This document shows, in pieces, positions 7,226 to 12,804 of a stretch of 17,019 bases of DNA. Under the pieces are notes generated by a model. That model searched no databases. It was not told the origin of the DNA and saw nothing but the letters and a program-made list of their open reading frames with translations. Position numbers and translations under genes: made by a program. The stretch's first letter is position 1, and each line of letters opens with the position of its first letter. Source of the DNA: Armatimonadota bacterium (lineage in GTDB: Bacteria; Armatimonadota; Zipacnadia; Zipacnadales; UBA11051); contig JAUWOG010000005.1 in the NCBI GenBank assembly GCA_030612305.1, positions 1-17,019 on the forward strand, written 5' to 3'.

Positions 7226-7936
7226 TTACGCCTCCTCCTCCAGTTCAAACTTGTAGCCGACACCCCACACAGTCACCAGACTCCAGGGCACATCATAGGA
7301 CTCCTCGAGTTTGTGGCGGAGGCGCTTGATATGAGTGTCAACTGTGCGCAGATCATTGCCTACCGGGCGATACCCCCACACGGCTTCCACGATCTCCTCG
7401 CGCGAGAAAACACGCTTGGGTTGCGAGGCGAGGAAGAAGAGCAGATCGAACTCCTTAGGCGTCAGCCGCTGCGCCTCGCCCTTGACGAGCACGGTGCGGG
7501 TCGCCAGGTCCAGATGCAGCTCCGGGTAATCAAGCTCCTTCTGATGGGCTGCAGCTTTCTCAGTGAGCACGGTCCGCCGCAGCATCGCCCGCACGCGCGC
7601 AGCCAACTCGCGCGCACCGAACGGCTTGGTGATGTAGTCATCAGCTCCTAGTTCGAGCCCCACGACCTTGTCCACCTCTTCATCACGGACGCTGATCATG
7701 ATGATCGGTACGTCCCCCTTTGAGCGTAGTCGCCGGCATACCTCCAGGCCGTCAATGCCCGGCAGTATCACGTCGAGTAGTACGAGCGCGGGCTGCTGAC
7801 GTTCGCACTGCTCGATGCCTTCCTCACCACTCGTCACTTCGATAACGTTGTAGCCTTCTCGACCAAGCGCGGCCCGGACCAAATCCATGGAGGCCTCGTC
7901 GTCCTCGATTACCAGAATTGTATCATTGTCTTCCAT
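7226..7936 (-). CDS. OmpR/PhoB-family response regulator (receiver plus winged helix)
   Basis: A 236-residue DNA-binding regulator, switched on by phosphorylation from a sensor kinase. The receiver domain (about 5-120) has the acidic pocket EDDE (11-14), the phospho-acceptor Asp55 in LVLLDVILPG, Ser82 at the switch position and Lys104 in TKPF. The winged-helix domain (about 135-232) has LTPKEFDLLFFLA (158-170), FSREEIVEAVWGY (177-189), the recognition helix region RTVDTHIKRLRHKLE (197-211) and GVGYKF (225-230); the usual TVRGVGY reads TVWGVGY. The ATG at 7936 has GGAAGAG upstream and gives a normal N-terminus; an in-frame ATG at 7975 would add 13 unlikely residues. No histidine kinase lies in the window. 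The stalk-domain gene downstream is a plausible target, by position only. Confidence 0.94.
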   Translation of the reverse strand: MEDNDTILVIEDDEASMDLVRAALGREGYNVIEVTSGEEGIEQCERQQPALVLLDVILPGIDGLEVCRRLRSKGDVPIIMISVRDEEVDKVVGLELGADDYITKPFGARELAARVRAMLRRTVLTEKAAAHQKELDYPELHLDLATRTVLVKGEAQRLTPKEFDLLFFLASQPKRVFSREEIVEAVWGYRPVGNDLRTVDTHIKRLRHKLEESYDVPWSLVTVWGVGYKFELEEEA

Positions 7937-8000
7937 ATTGCTCTTCCACCCCTTCAACGATGTCTTGTGGCACACTTCATCTAGTCAAGTTATCCCCAGT

Positions 8001-8029
8001 AGCATAACATACTTTCAACAGTTAGACAA
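8001..8029 (-). promoter_or_regulatory. Promoter candidate for the response regulator gene
   Basis: -35 TTGTCT (8029-8024), a 17-bp spacer and -10 TATGCT (8006-8001) on the minus strand, in the most AT-rich stretch of the window. A second, overlapping option uses TTGAAA with GATAAC at 18 bp. The leader to the ATG at 7936 would be about 60 nt. The position, directly after a terminator-like hairpin, supports a separate transcript for this gene. Confidence 0.5.
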
Positions 8030-8070
8030 ACAAAAAAAGATTCTTTGCTATCAGACATGTGTGGAATCCT
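8030..8070 (-). terminator. Probable intrinsic terminator at the end of the six-gene cluster
   Basis: On the minus strand AGGATTC (8070-8064) pairs with GAATCTT (8043-8037, one G-U pair) around a 20-nt loop, and the T-run TTTTTTTG follows and overlaps the stem. It begins 8 nt after the stop codon at 8079-8081. The long loop and short stem make it weaker than the 4702-4738 terminator, but position and T-run agree. Confidence 0.5.
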
Positions 8071-8078
8071 ACCGCCAC

Positions 8079-8807
8079 CTACTGGACATACTTGCTCAGG
8101 TGCACCGATACTATGGGCATCCACTCGTACAACAGAAACTCTACTCGACCAATCAGTAGTGACATTCGTGCCATCACCGTGTTCCCGAAACCTGCTCCGA
8201 AAGCCACCATCAAAAACCATATCCCAATCTTTGATGTCACACCCAGGACACCCTCGTGCGGCCTCGAGAAATAGAAATACGTCAGCGTGCAGATCACACC
8301 CACCAGCACCACCAGGCAACTCAACGCCAGCCCCCACTCGATACTACCGAGCCCAAGCACGGGCTTCATTGTCGCCTGCGCCTGCTGCAGCAAGTTCATT
8401 TGCACAACCGCCGGGATCCCGGCCCCCATGAACAAGCCCACCGTGAAAGCGATCGGGTACCTCGACAGCCAGTCGTACCTGGGTATGAAGCGCGCCAGCA
8501 TCATCAGACCTAATAGCCCGGGGATCAGCACCCAGTAGTCGGCAAGCTCATCGGGCTTGGGCCCTAGCTGTGGCAGCAGCTTGAAGATGAGTAGCGGGAG
8601 CACGGCTTGCTTCCAGACGATGACAACCCCATAGCCCGCCGATATGCCGACAAAGAGGTGCTCCGCGAACTTGTACACCGGGTTGTCGCCAATCAGGAAA
8701 GACAGAATAGCGAATGTCAGCGCCGCCTGCAGCCATAAGCCCACCACCTGTGGATTCAGGCTCAAGCCCAGGATAATCAGTTGACTGCTCTGCTCTGCAT
8801 CCGCCAT
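8079..8807 (-). CDS. Polytopic membrane protein of unknown function (last gene of the six-gene cluster)
   Basis: A 242-residue integral membrane protein with six or seven hydrophobic helices, at about 20-40, 48-67, 92-107, 117-138, 155-178 and 192-222 (numbered from 8807). Notable short segments are IGDNPVYKFAEHLFVGISAGYG (39-60, containing charged or polar residues at a helix start), FSRPHEGVLG (180-189) on a loop, and FGAGFGNTVMARMSLLIGR (203-221), a glycine-rich final helix. I see no known transporter or enzyme motif. The ATG at 8807 has a GAGGG 8 nt upstream; the upstream in-frame start at 8825 is a TTG. It follows the 8856-9695 gene by 48 nt. Its place in the cluster suggests it is a membrane subunit of the same complex. 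Confidence 0.85.
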   Translation of the reverse strand: MADAEQSSQLIILGLSLNPQVVGLWLQAALTFAILSFLIGDNPVYKFAEHLFVGISAGYGVVIVWKQAVLPLLIFKLLPQLGPKPDELADYWVLIPGLLGLMMLARFIPRYDWLSRYPIAFTVGLFMGAGIPAVVQMNLLQQAQATMKPVLGLGSIEWGLALSCLVVLVGVICTLTYFYFSRPHEGVLGVTSKIGIWFLMVAFGAGFGNTVMARMSLLIGRVEFLLYEWMPIVSVHLSKYVQ

Positions 8808-8855
8808 TGCCGTTGCCCTCAGCAACTGCGCGTCGTCATAGTACTCCTGCTGCCA

Positions 8856-9695
8856 CTACGTTCGGTTCTGTGAGGCTCGCCGCGTAACGAAATACCCGAT
8901 GTTGCCCATGATAATGAACAATATGATGAGCAGATGTGCAATGGATTGCGAAGACATGCCCAGGACGCCGAAGCCGGGGGCCCCGACCAACTCCTCGTAT
9001 TCCGCCGCGCCCTTCAATCCGTTTATCAGGCCCACAAGCTGCTCCGATTTCCAGTACGGGTACAGATCCGTTGCCATCACTGCAGTCACCCCGGCAGCTA
9101 TCTGCAGCCCGTACCGCTCGTGAGCATAGCCGATCCAGGCCAACGGGAGGCTGTTGGCCGCGAAGTCTATCATCAGCGCGATGTCGTCATAGTCGGCGAC
9201 ATCCCTCATCATCGGCATCGCCGAGAGCTTCTCCCCACGCGCATCCATGTCCTCAAAAACGCGGATGATATCTCGGCCCATGCCCAGGATTACCGCCACG
9301 CCGCCAGGCTTGAAGCCTACGTCCACGTAGTCCACCCCGTACTCCTTGTTGAGGTCCGTCGCCACCTCATCGAGGGCCCGTCTGATCATCAATGCGCCCT
9401 GCGGGTGCAGCGTCATGGCCAGGATCCGATGATTCTCCTCGAAGGCGTGTCTCACAACCGCCTTGGCCATCGGCTCCAGCTCCGGCATCGAAGCCGGGCT
9501 GTAGTCAAACGACATCTGGATAACGGACCCCGGCGGCAGTTGCTCGATGTAGTCGTGGACGGCTGTCGTCGAGGGACTGTGCTTGCCCACAGGCAGCTTC
9601 AGATTCATCAAGAACGGTATCACCACAGCGGCGAAGATCACCAGGTAGATCCATCGCCGGTCTATGCTTTCGAGTTTCCGCAGCAATTCGCCCAT
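8856..9695 (-). CDS. Bitopic membrane protein with a large extracytoplasmic domain, function unknown
   Basis: This 279-residue protein has a short charged N-terminus, a first helix WIYLVIFAAVVIPFLMNL (15-32), a soluble region of about 215 residues and a final helix at about 251-271 followed by basic RR. By the positive-inside rule both ends are cytoplasmic and the large domain is outside. That domain alternates strands and helices: SVIQMSFDYSP (58-67), HRILAMTLHP (89-98), VDYVDVGFKPGGVAVILGMG (121-140), DDIALMIDFAAN (170-181) and ATDLYPYWKSEQLVGLINGL (208-227). This suggests an alpha/beta fold. No catalytic motif is recognised. The ATG lies 6 nt after the upstream stop, so the two genes are almost certainly co-translated. 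Confidence 0.85.
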   Translation of the reverse strand: MGELLRKLESIDRRWIYLVIFAAVVIPFLMNLKLPVGKHSPSTTAVHDYIEQLPPGSVIQMSFDYSPASMPELEPMAKAVVRHAFEENHRILAMTLHPQGALMIRRALDEVATDLNKEYGVDYVDVGFKPGGVAVILGMGRDIIRVFEDMDARGEKLSAMPMMRDVADYDDIALMIDFAANSLPLAWIGYAHERYGLQIAAGVTAVMATDLYPYWKSEQLVGLINGLKGAAEYEELVGAPGFGVLGMSSQSIAHLLIILFIIMGNIGYFVTRRASQNRT

Positions 9696-9701
9696 GAGCC
9701 T

Positions 9702-10361
9702 CTATCCGCCCAGGTGTGATCTCTCGATACCCAGTATAATTCGCAGCGAGGTCGCGATTGACCCCAGCGCCACGCCGAAGAGGATGCCGCGCTTGCCCGC
9801 GACTGCCGGGTACTGCATGATCCACTCATATACCTCCGGCATCTTCTCGTATATCATCTCGCCGATGGGAACGCGCCCCAGCATCACTATCACCGCGGTC
9901 ACCAGCAGCAGTGTTGCCTCGACGTTCCGTGCGCGAAAGGTGCGGTATGCCGCCGAGGCGATGAAGAACGCCAGCAGAGAGAACATCGTCGCGTCCAGCG
10001 GCACTTGGACATTGTCGAACAGCCACTCGAAGGCCGTCCCGTTCTGCATTTCGGTCAGCCGTTGCCCCAGGCCTCCCTCTCCGGTTCCGTACACAATCCC
10101 CGCCCATACCATCAGACCAAATGAGAGCAGCGTCACGGCGCTGTAGCCATATTGCGGACGCCGCCTGCGGATCTTGTCCCAGTGCGTGCGGAAGAGACTC
10201 CCGATGCCCAGGACCAGAGCGAACGCGCCGACGATCCGCGCCCACTGCAACAGCAACTCATACCCCTGAGTTCCGACCGCGTGCGGCACGAAGAACTGCA
10301 CGATCATGAACACACCGGCGATGAATCCAATGGCCAGAGGTATGTATGTCCGCGCCGCTAT
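9702..10361 (-). CDS. Small polytopic membrane protein, start codon unusual (ATA proposed; GTG at 10313 is the first standard one)
   Basis: The frame is open from after a TGA at 10368-10370 down to the TAG at 9702. The first standard start is a GTG at 10313, but it falls inside the first transmembrane helix, which reads PLAIGFIAGVFMIVQFFV only if translation begins upstream. No ATG, GTG or TTG exists between 10313 and the upstream stop. ATA at 10361 would give MAARTYIPLAIGF with a GGAG 10 nt upstream; a CTG (10337) or an ATT (10331) is also possible. From ATA the protein has 219 residues with about six helices, a basic RTHWDKIRRRRPQYGY loop after helix two, and a cytoplasmic-type GIERSHLGG tail. 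Function unknown. It lies between the DUF6754-like gene and the 8856-9695 gene. A sequencing error in the start is the alternative. Confidence 0.72.
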   Translation of the reverse strand: MAARTYIPLAIGFIAGVFMIVQFFVPHAVGTQGYELLLQWARIVGAFALVLGIGSLFRTHWDKIRRRRPQYGYSAVTLLSFGLMVWAGIVYGTGEGGLGQRLTEMQNGTAFEWLFDNVQVPLDATMFSLLAFFIASAAYRTFRARNVEATLLLVTAVIVMLGRVPIGEMIYEKMPEVYEWIMQYPAVAGKRGILFGVALGSIATSLRIILGIERSHLGG

Positions 10362-10390
10362 CTCAGATCAACTCCGCTCGCCTGCTCTGC

Positions 10391-11680
10391 TCAACGCTGA
10401 ACTTCAAACCACTCAACAAAGCTCTTGACGAATTCCCAGTCCACATAGTGTGCCCCGAGTGTCGCCGCAGCCGCGCCCAGCAGCAGCATCGCGATGATGA
10501 CGATCTTACCGATGTCCTGCCCCTTCAGTTGCGCTACCAGTAGCGGATTACGTGATAGATACGCGCTGGCGGCATACAGCTCTTCCCCCATCAGCGTGTA
10601 GTCACACGCGGTGATGAAGAACGGAAGCTGCGTGTCGGCGTCGGTCCCGGCTATCTGGATGGCACCCGAGGCGCTGCCGGTTTCGGCCAATATCAGCGCC
10701 TCGGCATAGAAGTAGCCCATATAGAAATTCGCCGCCGGCTTTTCGCGCATCATGATTCCGTCCACCGCCGCGACGTAGCCGAACTGGCTGTCGGTCACGA
10801 AGAAGATATTCTCCGGCTCATAGTTCTGCGGCTTGCCTGCCTCCAGGTACGCCTCACGCACGATCTCGCGCTGGACCGTCATCACTATCGGGTCCTGGCA
10901 GGGCACCAGGAGCGGTGTCTCATAGGCCGCGGTCCGTTTCGCCAGGTGCCCCAGGATCAGCATCGCGGCGATGGTGGCGATATCGCCGATGCCTGAGAGG
11001 CCGGCGATGTACAGAATCGGGCGACCCATTTCAGTGGCGCGCCCGATAGCGTCATTCACCGCCTCTAGGCCGGCTATGGGCCGGATGTAGATCTCTCGCC
11101 GCCGCGCCAGGTAGATCGTCAGCAGCACGATGGCCGAGTACCCGAGAACCCATACCAGCACATTCGTCCGCTTCCTGTTGTACGTCTTCCCGGCCGGGCT
11201 GACCGGCGCCGCCGACATCGCAGCGGCGGACCTCCCCACATCTCGATTCGCCAATTTCAGCGGGTCATCTTCAGAAGCCTGCAATGCCTCGCCCGCTGGT
11301 GCATATACCGCGGTAACCCTCGCCAGATACCTGCGCCACGGCACGACGTCGCCAAGCTGGATCTCGGTCGCCTCCACATCCGGCAGCAGGGCAACAAGCT
11401 CCCACTCCTTCGCAGGCCTTGTCGTCGAGAACGCCATCCTCCCCAGATACAGCCCGCCGAGTTGCTGCAGGTGCACTTCATATCCGCCGAGCATGTAGCC
11501 ATCAATCTCCGCCACAGACGGCGCCTGCCATGTGACTATCGCCTTACTCCCCTCGTCATCCTCGCCATCGTCCGCCATTCTTACCTCGGTGGGGGCAGGA
11601 AAACGCCCTTGTGCCGCCGTAAGGCAACATAGCGCACTCAGCAACAGGGCCACGAATCCCGTCATGACCGGCCGCATCAT
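10391..11680 (-). CDS. DUF6754-like membrane protein with signal peptide and fibronectin type III-like domain
   Basis: A 429-residue protein. It has a signal peptide (1 to about 24, core FVALLLSALCCL, end TAAQG) and an extracytoplasmic fibronectin-III-like domain (28-128; AIVTWQAPSVAEIDGYMLGGYEV is typical of strands B-C). A flexible segment leads to a transmembrane helix at about 173-193, followed by basic RRR. A cytoplasmic domain spans about 200-388, and a last helix lies at 391-411. The inner domain has GLSGIGDIATIAAMLILGHLAKRTA, CQDPIVMTVQ, TDSQFGYVAAVDGIMMREKPAA, FYAEALILAETG, AIQIAGTDADTQLPFF and CDYTLMGEELYAASAYLS. From memory these belong to the DUF6754 family; a Pfam search would settle it. 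The start overlaps the upstream stop as ATGA. The function is unknown; the layout suggests a link between the cell surface and cytoplasmic partners. Confidence 0.85.
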   Translation of the reverse strand: MMRPVMTGFVALLLSALCCLTAAQGRFPAPTEVRMADDGEDDEGSKAIVTWQAPSVAEIDGYMLGGYEVHLQQLGGLYLGRMAFSTTRPAKEWELVALLPDVEATEIQLGDVVPWRRYLARVTAVYAPAGEALQASEDDPLKLANRDVGRSAAAMSAAPVSPAGKTYNRKRTNVLVWVLGYSAIVLLTIYLARRREIYIRPIAGLEAVNDAIGRATEMGRPILYIAGLSGIGDIATIAAMLILGHLAKRTAAYETPLLVPCQDPIVMTVQREIVREAYLEAGKPQNYEPENIFFVTDSQFGYVAAVDGIMMREKPAANFYMGYFYAEALILAETGSASGAIQIAGTDADTQLPFFITACDYTLMGEELYAASAYLSRNPLLVAQLKGQDIGKIVIIAMLLLGAAAATLGAHYVDWEFVKSFVEWFEVQR

Positions 11681-12804
11681 CCCCGCATCAACTCCACATT
11701 GGCACGCGGTATAGTGACTATAGTGCCATCAGCCAGCCGGGCCTCCAGCACCCTCACCTTCGCTTCGGTCGGTATCTCTTCCGGTTCCGCCGGGAGCGCT
11801 ACGACTTCCGCAAGCCGGCCGAAATACGGCTCTGCGATGAGGCGTATCTGGCTCCCGATACCCATCCGGGAGACGGGCTCCTCGATAGAGCCGGTCTCCG
11901 CCTCCGCCCCGGTCTGCACGATTATCTCCGGCCGGATTACTCCCGCACGGATCTGCGTGGCTCCGCTGACCGAAGCCCGCCGGCCCGCAAGTCCCTCGAG
12001 TATCCCGAAGGTCCGCTCTGCCATCGCAAGCTCGCCGAAGCCCTCAGTGATAATTAGCGTTATGGCAACGTCCTCCTGCCCGGTGATAGCCACACCGAGC
12101 GCCTCGCCGGTCAACTCATCCAAATCCTCCGATGAGATGCCTCCCGTCACAACCGCCGTAGCCCCATGTTCGATAGCCGCCTCGATTCCCTGAATCGTGA
12201 CGAATGACCCGCCGACGACCACGCACCCTCTGCAACTGTCATCCAACAAGCCCGCGGTCAGCGGCTGGTCCGGACTCTGGACTGGCACCCTCAACTCCCC
12301 GTAGCGTTCGCCGCCGACACCGAAGATGCCCTGCACCAGCGCGCAGTCGGTCGCAACGGTCACACCCTCGCTGCGGTGCACCTCGACGACCGTTCCATCA
12401 ACATACGCGTCGAGCTCGACCGGTATTGGTTCGCCGCGGAAGAGCACTTGCCCCGTTGTGTGACTGATAGTCTCGATGGTGCCGCCGATCGGCGCTTTGA
12501 CGAAGGAATGGAACAGCCCGAAGAGCGCCTTCACCTCGGCGAGTGTTTCGCCATGTTCGACGACATCGCCTTCGGCCTTGAGCATGAAGTTGTGGATCTC
12601 GTCAGGCTGACAGTTCAACTCATGGGCGATATTGAGCGTGTGCACCCGCCCGGGCAGCTCCGTCGAAGCCACTACATCCGTCGCCCGGACCACATCGCCG
12701 ACCTCGACATGCACACTGCCCGGCAGTGGCAGCCTCCTGAGCTTGCGCACGACGGTCCGCTCCGTCACTCGCAGTCCCGGCGTGTAGGCATGAACAACCT
12801 TCAC
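11677..12804 (-). CDS. Barrel-sandwich-hybrid / KOW-like protein, function unknown
   Basis: A 375-residue soluble protein without signal or membrane helices. Residues 24-60 and 75-140 look like two lipoyl/biotinyl-type barrel-sandwich halves, each with a G-D-x-V-x-x-x-(D/E)-x-(V/L) turn (EVGDVVRATDVV, AEGDVVEHGETL) and APIGGTIETI. They resemble RnfC/NuoF-linked hybrid domains, but no lysine sits in the lipoylation or biotinylation position. Residues 190-295 form an alpha/beta region with CRGC (191-194), GGSFVTIQGIEAAIEHGATAVVTGG and AITLIITEGFGELAMAE. Residues 314-372 resemble a KOW/SH3 fold (GSQIRLIAEPYFGRLAEVV). The GTG start at 12804 overlaps the upstream TGA in GTGA and has GGAGGT 9 nt before it; an upstream in-frame start would add 14 residues lacking support. 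Tight coupling says it works with the GlmL-like ATPase. Confidence 0.85.
   Translation of the reverse strand: MKVVHAYTPGLRVTERTVVRKLRRLPLPGSVHVEVGDVVRATDVVASTELPGRVHTLNIAHELNCQPDEIHNFMLKAEGDVVEHGETLAEVKALFGLFHSFVKAPIGGTIETISHTTGQVLFRGEPIPVELDAYVDGTVVEVHRSEGVTVATDCALVQGIFGVGGERYGELRVPVQSPDQPLTAGLLDDSCRGCVVVGGSFVTIQGIEAAIEHGATAVVTGGISSEDLDELTGEALGVAITGQEDVAITLIITEGFGELAMAERTFGILEGLAGRRASVSGATQIRAGVIRPEIIVQTGAEAETGSIEEPVSRMGIGSQIRLIAEPYFGRLAEVVALPAEPEEIPTEAKVRVLEARLADGTIVTIPRANVELMRG

Noticed and set aside
7887..8159. 90-residue plus-strand open frame over the gap before the response regulator
   Set aside because: It crosses the promoter and terminator candidates and the 5' end of the regulator gene; it has no ribosome binding site or motif that I can see.
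7990..8337. 115-residue minus-strand open frame overlapping the last membrane protein of the cluster
   Set aside because: It is in another frame of the same strand within a gene that has a clear multi-helix pattern.
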